The notes below the pieces were generated by a model that saw only the letters and a program-made list of their open reading frames with translations, ran no database searches and was not told the DNA's origin. Made by a program: the position numbers and the translations under genes. This document shows, one piece after another, positions 25,132 through 33,061 of a stretch of DNA of 55,121 nt (positions are counted from its first letter, which is position 1; every line of letters begins with the position of its first letter). The DNA lies in NCBI GenBank assembly GCA_944385545.1, contig CALWXQ010000005.1:1-55121 (forward strand), in the 5' to 3' direction. This stretch comes from an uncultured Oscillospiraceae bacterium. GTDB lineage: Bacteria; Bacillota; Clostridia; Oscillospirales; Oscillospiraceae.

Positions 25132-26673
25132 ATGAAATTTCATATTTTATATGTATCCTCCGTTTCGGCTTGCTTTGAACTGGAAAACACATCCCCGTAC
25201 TATGCCGGGGAGGGCTTTGACGTGACCGTAAATGGTGCGCCCGCCTTACAGGGCGTGCGCACCAACGTTTTTTCCCTGTTCGACCTGTGTCCCGGAACGG
25301 AGTATTTTGTTGCCCTGGGGGCAGATACCCTGACCTTTACGACCAAGACAGAAACCGGCTGCCTCAGCGTCCGGGACTTCGGCGCCCTGGGCAGCGGGGA
25401 AGGGGACGACACCCAGGCCATTCAGAACGCCATTTACGCCTGCCCCGAAGGAGGACGGGTGACGGTTCCCCCGGGGGTCTACCCCGTTCGGCCCCTGGTG
25501 CTCAAGTCCCACATGACCCTGGAGCTGAAGGCAGGCGCGGTGCTGCTGGCGGATCCTGAGGAGGAGCACTATCCCCTGTGGCCCGGGGAAATTCCCGACG
25601 CCGGGGTGGGGACAGAGCATCAGATCAGCACTTGGGAGGGCAATCCCTTCCCCTGCCGGCAGAGCTTCATCAGCGCCTTCCACGCCCGGGACATTGCCGT
25701 GGTGGGGCAGGGTACCATTGACGGAAACGCGCAAAACGGCGCCTGGTGGCAGAATGTGAAGAATCGTACCATCGGACGGCCCCGGCTGGTATTCCTGAAC
25801 AAATGCCAGGACGTGACCTTCCACGGGATCCTGGGGAGGAACTCCGCTTCCTGGAACTTCCATCCCTTCTTCAGCCAGCGGATCGCCTTCTACCACATCG
25901 CCGTGGAGGCCCCTAAGGACAGCCCCAACACCGACGGTACGGATCCGGAATCCTGCGACGATGTGCGCTACATTGGCGTGCGGTTCTCCGTGGGAGACGA
26001 CGCCATTGCCATCAAGGCCGGCAAGATCTACATGGGCATGAAGTACCAGACCCCCGCCACCAACCACCTGGTGCGCAACTGCCTGATGGAATATGCCCAC
26101 GGGGCGATGGTTCTGGGCAGCGAAATGTCCGGCGGCGTGAAGGATCTGAAGGTGAGCCAGTGCTATTTCAAGCACACCGACCGGGGCCTGCGGATCAAGA
26201 CCCGCCGCGGCCGGGGTAAGTACGCGGTGATCGACGGGGTGGAGTTCTCCAATATCCGCATGGACAACGTCATGGCGCCCCTGGTAATGAATATGTACTA
26301 CTTCTGCGATCCGGACGGTCATGAGGAGATCGTCTGGAGCAAGGAGCCACATCCGGTGGATGATACCACCCCCTACCTGGGAGCCTTTACCTTCCGGGAT
26401 ATGGAATGCACAGACTGCGAGTGGGCGGCGGGCTACTTCTACGGCCTGACGGAGCAGCCAATCGGCAGCGTTACCATTGAAAATGTCCGCTTTACCTTCA
26501 AAGAGGACGCCTCCGCCGGCCGCCCGGCCATGATGGACTTCATCGATCCGGAGTGCAAGCGGGGCCTGTACTTTAACAGTGTAGGCAAGGTGCGACTGAA
26601 GCATGTGACCATGGAGGGCCAGGAGGGCCGGCGGCTGATCACAGAAAACGTAGGCGAGGTGATTGACGAATGA
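25132..26673 (+). CDS. Polygalacturonase, family GH28, exo-type, cytoplasmic
   Basis: A 513-residue beta-helix enzyme. A roughly 80-residue N-terminal domain is followed by the GH28 core with the acidic motifs NTDGTD (about 266-271) and GDDAIAIKAG (about 290), then AHGAMVLGSEMSGG and RIKT. Three Asp and the Arg-Lys pair are intact. The HG-x-V-x-GSE form of the third motif is common in bacterial exo-polygalacturonases. There is no signal peptide, so it should trim imported galacturonate or rhamnogalacturonan oligomers. Its stop overlaps the GH105 start by 4 bases. Confidence 0.92.
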   Translation: MKFHILYVSSVSACFELENTSPYYAGEGFDVTVNGAPALQGVRTNVFSLFDLCPGTEYFVALGADTLTFTTKTETGCLSVRDFGALGSGEGDDTQAIQNAIYACPEGGRVTVPPGVYPVRPLVLKSHMTLELKAGAVLLADPEEEHYPLWPGEIPDAGVGTEHQISTWEGNPFPCRQSFISAFHARDIAVVGQGTIDGNAQNGAWWQNVKNRTIGRPRLVFLNKCQDVTFHGILGRNSASWNFHPFFSQRIAFYHIAVEAPKDSPNTDGTDPESCDDVRYIGVRFSVGDDAIAIKAGKIYMGMKYQTPATNHLVRNCLMEYAHGAMVLGSEMSGGVKDLKVSQCYFKHTDRGLRIKTRRGRGKYAVIDGVEFSNIRMDNVMAPLVMNMYYFCDPDGHEEIVWSKEPHPVDDTTPYLGAFTFRDMECTDCEWAAGYFYGLTEQPIGSVTIENVRFTFKEDASAGRPAMMDFIDPECKRGLYFNSVGKVRLKHVTMEGQEGRRLITENVGEVIDE

Positions 26674-27824
26674 ACAACATTGAACGCTATGTGGAACGGA
26701 TCATGGCAGAATCTACTCCTGACCGGCCTTTGTGGAACATTGAAAAAATCCGGGAGGGAAAGATCAACGGCTGGAACTACATCGACGGCTGCATGATGCT
26801 GGCCCTGCTGAACCTGTACCGGATTACCGGCCAGGAGCGGTACTTCACTTTTGTGGAGAACTTCCTGGACTATTACGTCTTTGAAGACGGCTCCATCCGA
26901 GGCTTCCGGGAAGAGGATTATAACCTGGACAACATCTGTGAGGGCCGGGCCTTGTTCGACGTGTACCACCACAGCGGCAAGGAAAAATACCGCTTAGGGA
27001 TGGAGACCGTCCGGGGACAGCTGAAGCGCCAGCCCCGCACCTATGAGGGGAATTTCTGGCACAAGGCCATTTATCCCCACCAGGTCTGGCTGGACGGGCT
27101 GTATATGGCCCAGGTCTTCTACGCCAGATATACCACGGAGTTTGAAAACTGCGCCGGATACGACGACATCCGCCGCCAGTTTGCCACAGTGCGCCGGCGG
27201 ATGTACGACCCGGACACCGGCCTGTACCGCCATGGCTATGACGCCAGCGGAAAGGCCTTCTGGGCCGGGGAGAACGGCTGCTCCCAGAATCCCTGGCTGC
27301 GCAGCCTTGGCTGGTTCAGCGCCGCCCTGGTGGACGTGACCGCGGAGCTGGCTCCGGGACATGAAGATTTCCAGGAGGAGATGGTGTCCATCGCCCGGGA
27401 GCTGGCCGGGAATCTGCTGCCCTACATCGATCTGGACAGCGGCATGCTCTGGCAGGTGCCCAACCAGATTGGCAGGGAGGGGAACTACCCCGAGACCTCC
27501 GGTTCGGCGATGGTGGCCTACTTCTACCTCAAGGGCGCCCGGCTGGGCATTCTGGACGCGTCTTATGCCCCCCGGGGCGCGGCCATCTTCCACAGCATCT
27601 GCCGCCGATACCTGAAGGAGACCGACGGAAAGCTGAACCTGGGCGGCATCTGCCTGGTGGCGGGCCTTGGCCCGGAGAACAACCGCCGCCGGGACGGCAC
27701 CTACGAATACTATATCTCCGAACCGGTGGTGGAAAACGACGCCAAGGGTTTGGCGCCCTTCCTGATGTGTTATACCGAACTGTTGCTTTCAAATGAGGAG
27801 GAATTGCAAAATGAACATGTTTGA
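26670..27824 (+). CDS. Unsaturated rhamnogalacturonyl hydrolase, family GH105
   Basis: A 384-residue alpha6/alpha6-barrel enzyme of the YteR/YesR family. It removes the terminal unsaturated galacturonate from oligomers made by rhamnogalacturonan lyases. The catalytic Asp is in WLDGLYM (about 140-146), matching Asp143 of YteR, with a second acidic site in NLDNICEGR. It is cytoplasmic. Its product, 4-deoxy-5-keto-uronate, is the substrate of KduI in the same operon. The next gene begins inside its 3' end. Confidence 0.93.
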   Translation: MNNIERYVERIMAESTPDRPLWNIEKIREGKINGWNYIDGCMMLALLNLYRITGQERYFTFVENFLDYYVFEDGSIRGFREEDYNLDNICEGRALFDVYHHSGKEKYRLGMETVRGQLKRQPRTYEGNFWHKAIYPHQVWLDGLYMAQVFYARYTTEFENCAGYDDIRRQFATVRRRMYDPDTGLYRHGYDASGKAFWAGENGCSQNPWLRSLGWFSAALVDVTAELAPGHEDFQEEMVSIARELAGNLLPYIDLDSGMLWQVPNQIGREGNYPETSGSAMVAYFYLKGARLGILDASYAPRGAAIFHSICRRYLKETDGKLNLGGICLVAGLGPENNRRRDGTYEYYISEPVVENDAKGLAPFLMCYTELLLSNEEELQNEHV

Positions 27825-28602
27825 TCTGACAGGTAAGGTGGCTCTGGTCACCGGCGGCGCCCATTCCATCGGCTTCGCCCTGGGCGTGGGCCTGGCAAAG
27901 GCCGGCGCTACGGTGTGCTTCAACTGCTCCAGCGAGGGCAGCCGCCAGAGAGGTCTGGCTGCTTACGCCGAGGCCGGGGTGGAGGTTCACGGCTATGTGG
28001 CGGACGTCACCGACGAAACCGCCGTCCAGGCCATGGTCAAGGCCATCCGGGAGGAAGTGGGCATCATTGACATCCTGGTGAACAACGCCGGCGTCATCAA
28101 GCGCGTCCCCATGACCGAAATGTCCGTAGAGGATTTCTCCAAGGTCATCGACGTGGATCTCATCGCCCCCTTCATCTGCTCCAAGGCGGTGATCCCCGGA
28201 ATGCTGGAGAAGGGCCACGGCAAGATCATCAACATCTGCTCCATGATGAGCGAGCTGGGCCGGGAGACGGTGTCCGCCTACGCCGCCGCCAAGGGCGGTT
28301 TGAAGATGCTCACCCGGAACATCTGCTCCGAGTTCGGCGGGGCCAACATTCAGTGCAACGGCATCGGCCCGGGCTACATCGCCACCCAGCAGACCGCCCC
28401 GCTCCGGGAGCGCCAGGCCGACGGCAGCCGCCATCCCTTCGATCAGTTTATCATCTCCAAGACCCCCGCCGGCCGCTGGGGCACCACCGATGATCTGGTA
28501 GGGCCTACCGTGTTCCTAGCAAGCTCTGCTTCCGACTTTGTCAACGGCCATGTGCTGTATGTGGACGGAGGCATCCTTGCCTACATCGGCAAGCAGCCCT
28601 GA
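27811..28602 (+). CDS. SDR oxidoreductase, KduD/gluconate 5-dehydrogenase-like
   Basis: A 263-residue classical short-chain dehydrogenase. It has the NAD(P) motif TGGAHSIG (one Gly of the usual TGxxxGIG is Ser), NNAG, the catalytic YAAAK and a C-terminal YVDGG. The best fit is reduction of 2,5-diketo-3-deoxygluconate to 2-keto-3-deoxygluconate, the step after KduI. Close relatives are called gluconate 5-dehydrogenase, so the assignment leans on the operon. GAGGAGG before the ATG at 27811 decides the start. The gene overlaps GH105 by 14 bases. Confidence 0.85.
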   Translation: MNMFDLTGKVALVTGGAHSIGFALGVGLAKAGATVCFNCSSEGSRQRGLAAYAEAGVEVHGYVADVTDETAVQAMVKAIREEVGIIDILVNNAGVIKRVPMTEMSVEDFSKVIDVDLIAPFICSKAVIPGMLEKGHGKIINICSMMSELGRETVSAYAAAKGGLKMLTRNICSEFGGANIQCNGIGPGYIATQQTAPLRERQADGSRHPFDQFIISKTPAGRWGTTDDLVGPTVFLASSASDFVNGHVLYVDGGILAYIGKQP

Positions 28603-28607
28603 ATGGA

Positions 28608-28756
28608 AGGAAGCCCCGGCGTAATGCCGGATCGTTTGCCCCATCCGCGCGGCTGAAAAAGTGGGAAATCCATCCAGGATTCCTCCGCTTTTTGAACCTG
28701 CGGCTGTGCCAAAACCGTTCGGCATCCGCTCCTGCCAATGCTAGCAAAGGTTCCCT
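28608..28756. repeat. Interspersed long palindrome, copy 4
   Basis: The core matches copies 2 and 3 (TGCCGGATCGTTTGCCCCAT, AAAAAGTGGGAAATCCAT, then TCGGCATCCGCTCCTGCC), but the left arm is shortened and the right end reads CAAAGGTTCCCT. It lies just after the last gene of the pectin operon. Confidence 0.8.
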
Positions 28757-28800
28757 GAAAAACCGCCGCGGCAAGGGGAATGACCCTTTGCCGCAGCGGT
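28757..28800 (-). terminator. Terminator of the third AraC gene
   Basis: A GC-rich stem (ACCGCCGCGGCAAGGG at 28762 with its near-complement ending at 28800) is followed on the minus strand by TTTTT. It begins directly after the AraC stop at 28802 and also separates that gene from the pectin operon. Confidence 0.75.
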
Positions 28801-28801
28801 G

Positions 28802-29674
28802 CTATCCGTGTTCCTCCCCGCCGGAGGATAAGGCCCGGGGGGAGATGCCGTATTCGCCGCGGAAGGCCCGGTAGAATCCGGCATAGTCCCGGAAGCCGCA
28901 CTGGGTATAGACCAGGTTGGGCTTGTGTCCCTGGGACAGCAGATGCCGGGCGATCTGGAGCCGCTTTTTTTGAATGTAGCGGTATACGCTGGTGCCTACC
29001 TGGCGCTGGAATTCGTGGCTTAAATGGTATTTGCTGACGTAGAACCTCTCCGCCAAGGCGTCCAGGGACAGAGGCTCGGCGTAGTTGAGACTGATGTAGT
29101 CGATGACCTGGGCCACCGTCCGGCTGGTCAGGGAGATGTTGGTGTGGCTCACATCCTCCCGCAGGGCAAGGCGGTTGACGGTGACCAGCAGCTGGGTCAG
29201 CAGGCTCCCCGGCAGCAGATCCCAGCCGAAGGCCGTCTCCTGGCTCTCGGCGTAGAGCTGCTCCAGCAGGCTCTGCACCCGCTGGCGTTCCGGGCTTTGC
29301 AGACGGATCTGGTTGCGGTAGCCGGGACGTGTGGGATCCAGGGCCTGGAGCAGGTCGCTTCCTTCCGAGGACAGCCGGGATACGTACCCGGGGTTCAGCC
29401 ACAGCACATAGCGCTCATAATCCCACCGCTCCGCCTGGATATGAACCTGGTGCAGCTCTCTGGGGCTGATGAGCAGAAGATCCCCGGGCAGTACCTTATA
29501 GAGCTTGCTTTCAATGGTGTAGGTCACGTCTCCGGAGATCAGATAGTACACTTCGTAAAAGTCGTGATGGTGCAGCTCTACGTCGATGAGGCTGGAGTCC
29601 CGCTTGTATTGCAGCTCGAAATCCGTCCGGCGCATCTGCTGCTTGGCATTGAAATGCTGGGGCTGGATGGCCAT
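28802..29674 (-). CDS. AraC-family regulator beside hexuronate operon
   Basis: A 290-residue regulator. The N-terminal cupin has LHHHDFYEVYYLISGDV and GDLLLISPRELHQVHI. The C-terminal helix-turn-helix pair is LSLDALAERFYVSKYHLSH and LVYTQCGFRDYAGFYRAF. The ATG at 29674 is preferred over a GTG at 29683 because AGGTG sits five to six bases before it. It is divergent from uxaB with both promoters in the 177-bp gap, so it is the best candidate regulator of galacturonate breakdown. Confidence 0.9.
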   Translation of the reverse strand: MAIQPQHFNAKQQMRRTDFELQYKRDSSLIDVELHHHDFYEVYYLISGDVTYTIESKLYKVLPGDLLLISPRELHQVHIQAERWDYERYVLWLNPGYVSRLSSEGSDLLQALDPTRPGYRNQIRLQSPERQRVQSLLEQLYAESQETAFGWDLLPGSLLTQLLVTVNRLALREDVSHTNISLTSRTVAQVIDYISLNYAEPLSLDALAERFYVSKYHLSHEFQRQVGTSVYRYIQKKRLQIARHLLSQGHKPNLVYTQCGFRDYAGFYRAFRGEYGISPRALSSGGEEHG

Positions 29675-29700
29675 GAGAATCACCTGACCTTTCTGAAGCC

Positions 29701-29729
29701 ATCATAGCCGGGATCCGAAAAAAGGTCAA
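29701..29729 (-). promoter_or_regulatory. Promoter of the third AraC gene
   Basis: On the minus strand TTGACC (29724-29729), 17 bp and TATGAT (29701-29706) make a good promoter about 30 bp before the start codon. Confidence 0.7.
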
Positions 29730-29775
29730 GAACAAAACCGCAAAATTCACAATGTTTTATCACAAAAAATCCTAT

Positions 29776-29803
29776 TTGCAAGGAAAAACCTTGCGTATAT
29801 AAT
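29776..29803 (+). promoter_or_regulatory. uxaB promoter with operator between -35 and -10
   Basis: TTGCAA (29776-29781), 16 bp and a perfect TATAAT (29798-29803). The inverted repeat GCAAGG-AAAAA-CCTTGC (29778-29794) overlaps the -35 and fills most of the spacer. A protein bound there would block RNA polymerase, so it looks like a repressor site. Confidence 0.75.
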
Positions 29804-29851
29804 GGGGATATCAAAAAACAGACAAAGATCTGTCAGGAGGTTCGTTCACTT

Positions 29852-31351
29852 ATGGAAAAACTAAACTACGCAACCTTAGAAGCATCCGGCTACAACGGCT
29901 ATATCCTCAAGGACGCGCCTGAAAAGGTGATGCAGTTCGGCGAAGGCAATTTCCTGCGGGCCTTTGTCAACTACTGGTTCGATCTGGCCAATGAAAAGGC
30001 CGGCTGGAACGGCAAGTGCTGCCTGGTGCAGCCCATCGCCCCGGGCCTGGCGAACATGATCAACGAGCAGGAGGGCCTGTACACCCTGTATCTCCGGGGC
30101 AGCCAGAATGGACAGAAGGTGGACGACAAGCGGGTGATCTCCTCTGTGTCCCGGTGCCTGAATCCCTATGAGGACGCGGGCTTTGAGGCAATGATGGAGC
30201 TGACCGCCAGCGACAGTCTGGAGATCATCGTTTCCAACACCACCGAGGCGGGCATTGTGTACGATCCTGCCTGCGCCTTTACGGACAAGCCCGCCGCTTC
30301 CTTCCCCGGCAAGCTGACCCAGGTGCTCTACCGGCGGTATCAGGCCGGAAAGAAGGGCATCCTCATGCTGGCCTGCGAGCTGATCGACAACAACGGCAAG
30401 GAGCTTTTGAAGTGCGTCAATCAGTACATTGACCAGTGGGGCCTGGAGGAAGGCTTCCGCAAGTATGTTAATGAAAGCTGCACCTTCTGCGGCTCCCTGG
30501 TGGATCGGATTGTTCCCGGCCGGATCCGGGATCCCAAGGAGGTTGCGGAGCTGGAGGCGAAGCACGGCTATGCCGACCCCCTGCTGGACGTGGGCGAGGT
30601 CTTCGGCGTGTGGGTCATCGAGGGCGACCCCAAGCTCAACGATGTTCTGCCCTTCAGAAAGGCGGGGATCGAAGACAAGGTCTTCGTCACCCCGGACATG
30701 ACCCCCTACAAGAAGCGCAAGGTTCGCATCCTCAACGGCGCCCATACCGGCTTCGTTCTGGGCGCCTACCTGGGCGGCTACGACATCGTCCGGGACTGCA
30801 TGCATGACCAGACTGTGCTGGGCTACATGAACAAGATGCTTCTGGAGGAAGTTGTGCCCATCCTGCCGCTGGATCAGGAGGACTGCAAGGCCTTTGCAGC
30901 CGCTGTCCAGGATCGGTTCAACAACCCCTTCGTCAACCATGAGCTGATGAGCATCTCCCTGAACTCCACCTCCAAGTGGCGGGCCAGAAACATGCCCAGC
31001 TTCCTGGAGTACATGGAAGCCTACGGCAAGCTGCCCACCTGCCTGACCATGAGCTTTGCCGCCTACATCGCCTTCTTCAGCAATGACATCCAGGAGCTGA
31101 ACGAGAAGGGGCTGGTCTGCCGCCGCCCCAAGGGCAATGAATACACCTGTTCCGACGACCGGTGGGTGCTGGAGTTCTACTATGCCCATAAGGACGATTC
31201 CGTGGAAGATCTCGTCCATGCCGTGATGACAAACGCGCAGATGTGGGGCCAGGATTTGACCAAGATCCCCGGCTTCGAGGCCGCTACCGTGGCAAATCTG
31301 AAGAAGATCCGCGCCGAAGGGGCCATCGCCGCTTACGCCTCCTGCCTGTAA
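29852..31351 (+). CDS. uxaB: Tagaturonate reductase (altronate oxidoreductase)
   Basis: A 499-residue protein of the mannitol-dehydrogenase-like family. It reduces D-tagaturonate to D-altronate with NADH, the second step of galacturonate breakdown. Family features include FGEGNFLRAFVNYW near the N-terminus, VSNTTEAG, LACELIDNNG and the catalytic Lys region KRKVRILNGAHTG. UxuB, the fructuronate reductase, is the alternative, but linkage to uxaA and uxaC favours UxaB. TCAGGAGG precedes the ATG, and a strong promoter lies 50 bp upstream. Confidence 0.92.
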   Translation: MEKLNYATLEASGYNGYILKDAPEKVMQFGEGNFLRAFVNYWFDLANEKAGWNGKCCLVQPIAPGLANMINEQEGLYTLYLRGSQNGQKVDDKRVISSVSRCLNPYEDAGFEAMMELTASDSLEIIVSNTTEAGIVYDPACAFTDKPAASFPGKLTQVLYRRYQAGKKGILMLACELIDNNGKELLKCVNQYIDQWGLEEGFRKYVNESCTFCGSLVDRIVPGRIRDPKEVAELEAKHGYADPLLDVGEVFGVWVIEGDPKLNDVLPFRKAGIEDKVFVTPDMTPYKKRKVRILNGAHTGFVLGAYLGGYDIVRDCMHDQTVLGYMNKMLLEEVVPILPLDQEDCKAFAAAVQDRFNNPFVNHELMSISLNSTSKWRARNMPSFLEYMEAYGKLPTCLTMSFAAYIAFFSNDIQELNEKGLVCRRPKGNEYTCSDDRWVLEFYYAHKDDSVEDLVHAVMTNAQMWGQDLTKIPGFEAATVANLKKIRAEGAIAAYASCL

Positions 31352-31426
31352 TGTCCCGGGGGCCTGCCTTTGGGTAGGCCCTATGCTTCCTTGTTCGGCC
31401 GTTTCCGGGGATCTGCCCGGAATCTG

Positions 31427-31539
31427 AGGAGCCTGTGAAAAAGCGTCTTCGGCTGAACGCCGGATCGGTCGCCCCATCCGCGCCGTGTAGCAAATGGGAA
31501 ATCCATCCGGAAGTTTGCCGCTTTCGTCAAAGGTTCCCT
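31427..31539. repeat. Interspersed long palindrome, copy 5
   Basis: A 113-bp copy between uxaB and uxaA. It shares GCGTCTTCGGCTGAACGCC, CGCCCCATCCGCGCC and TGGGAAATCCATCCGG with the other copies and ends GTCAAAGGTTCCCT. The right arm is shortened. A small GGGCCTGCC/GGTAGGCCC hairpin lies just upstream near 31361. Confidence 0.8.
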
Positions 31540-31569
31540 ATCCCAAACCATCCACAGGAGGGCTTACAA

Positions 31570-33042
31570 ATGCCTGATTTTATTCACATCCATCCTGCTG
31601 ACAACGTGGCCGTGGCCCTGCGGCCCATTGCCGCCGGCACGGTTTTTGAAGGGATCACCGCCGGGGAGGACATTCCCCAGGGCCACAAAATGGCTCTGCG
31701 GCCCATTGCGGCCGGAGACCAGGTGGTGAAGTACGGCTTTTCCATCGGCCATGCCGTGGCGGAGGTGGCTCCGGGCAGCTGGGTCCACACCCACAATATG
31801 AAGACCAACCTCAGCGGCGAGGTGGACTATACCTATCTGCCCCAGATTACCCATTTGCCGCCCATGACCCCCGCCACCTTCCGGGGCTTCCGCCGGAAGG
31901 ACGGAACGGTGGGCATCCGCAATGAGATCTGGATCATCCCCACCGTGGGCTGCGTCAACGACGTGGCCAAGGCCCTGGTGCGCCAGAATCAGGATCTGGT
32001 TGCCGGGAGCATTGAGGGATTGTACACCTTCCCCCATCCCTTCGGCTGCTCCCAGACCGGAGCCGACCATGCCCAGACCCGGAAGCTCCTGACGGCCCTG
32101 ACCCGGCATCCCAACGCGGGCGCCGTGCTGGTGCTGAGCCTGGGCTGCGAAAACCTGACCCATGAGCAGTTTGTGGCAGAATTGGGGCAGTACGATCCGG
32201 ACCGGGTGAAGTTCCTCACCTGCCAGCAGGTGGAGGACGAATTCGCCGCGGGCCGGGAGCTGCTGGAGCAGTTGGCGGCCTTTGCCGGCGGCTTCCACCG
32301 GGAGGAGATCCCGGCCTCGGAGCTGGTCATCGGCATGAAGTGCGGCGGCTCCGACGGTCTGTCCGGCATCACCGCCAACCCCACGGTAGGCCGCTTCTCG
32401 GATATGCTGGTGGCCCAGGGAGGCTCCACGGTGCTCACCGAGGTGCCGGAGATGTTCGGCGCCGAGGGCTTCCTGATGAACCGCTGCGTCAACGAGGAGG
32501 TCTTCCACAAGGCTGTGGACATGATCAACGGCTTTAAGAATTACTTCCTGCGCCACAATGAGGTGGTGTACGAGAATCCTAGCCCCGGCAACAAGGCCGG
32601 CGGCATCACCACCCTGGAGGACAAGTCCTGCGGCTGCGTCCAGAAGGGCGGCTCCGCTCCGATTATGGACGTTATCGGCTACGGCGACGCTGTGGTAACC
32701 AAGGGCCTGAACATGCTCTACGGCCCGGGCAACGACCTGGTATCCTCCACCGCCCTGACTGCGGCGGGAGCCCATATGGTGCTGTTCACCACCGGCCGGG
32801 GCACCCCCTTCGGCGCGCCGGCTCCCACACTGAAGATCGCCACCAACACGCCCCTGGCCACAAAGAAAAAGGGTTGGATTGACTTCAATGCCGGTGTGGT
32901 GGCCGACGGCGTCCGTACATTGGATGAAGCCGCCGGGGATCTGATGGCGCTGGTGCTGGAGGTGGCCTCCGGCAAGCAGACCCGCACCGAGGAGCAGGGC
33001 TACCGGGAGATCTCAATCTTCAAAGACGGCGTTGTGCTGTGA
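31570..33042 (+). CDS. uxaA: Altronate dehydratase
   Basis: A 490-residue UxaA-family dehydratase that turns D-altronate into 2-keto-3-deoxygluconate. The short N-terminal SAF domain (residues 1-80, with HTHNMKTNL) is joined to the large UxaA domain with HPFGCSQTG, MKCGGSDGLSG and SCGCVQKGG, whose Cys residues are probable iron ligands. The frame opens at 31435 through repeat copy 5, but AGGAGGG before the ATG at 31570 marks the true start. It is followed closely by the MATE transporter gene. Confidence 0.93.
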   Translation: MPDFIHIHPADNVAVALRPIAAGTVFEGITAGEDIPQGHKMALRPIAAGDQVVKYGFSIGHAVAEVAPGSWVHTHNMKTNLSGEVDYTYLPQITHLPPMTPATFRGFRRKDGTVGIRNEIWIIPTVGCVNDVAKALVRQNQDLVAGSIEGLYTFPHPFGCSQTGADHAQTRKLLTALTRHPNAGAVLVLSLGCENLTHEQFVAELGQYDPDRVKFLTCQQVEDEFAAGRELLEQLAAFAGGFHREEIPASELVIGMKCGGSDGLSGITANPTVGRFSDMLVAQGGSTVLTEVPEMFGAEGFLMNRCVNEEVFHKAVDMINGFKNYFLRHNEVVYENPSPGNKAGGITTLEDKSCGCVQKGGSAPIMDVIGYGDAVVTKGLNMLYGPGNDLVSSTALTAAGAHMVLFTTGRGTPFGAPAPTLKIATNTPLATKKKGWIDFNAGVVADGVRTLDEAAGDLMALVLEVASGKQTRTEEQGYREISIFKDGVVL

Positions 33043-33061
33043 TCGGAGGCAATACAGAACT

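Noticed and set aside
26090-26140. Loss of the canonical GHG motif in GH28 as a sign of inactivity
   Set aside because: The HG-x-V-x-GSE form is usual in bacterial exo-polygalacturonases, and the acidic motifs and RIK are intact.
29876-31477. A 533-residue minus-strand frame over uxaB
   Set aside because: It is a shadow of uxaB, with no ribosome binding site and low-complexity His- and Gln-rich sequence.
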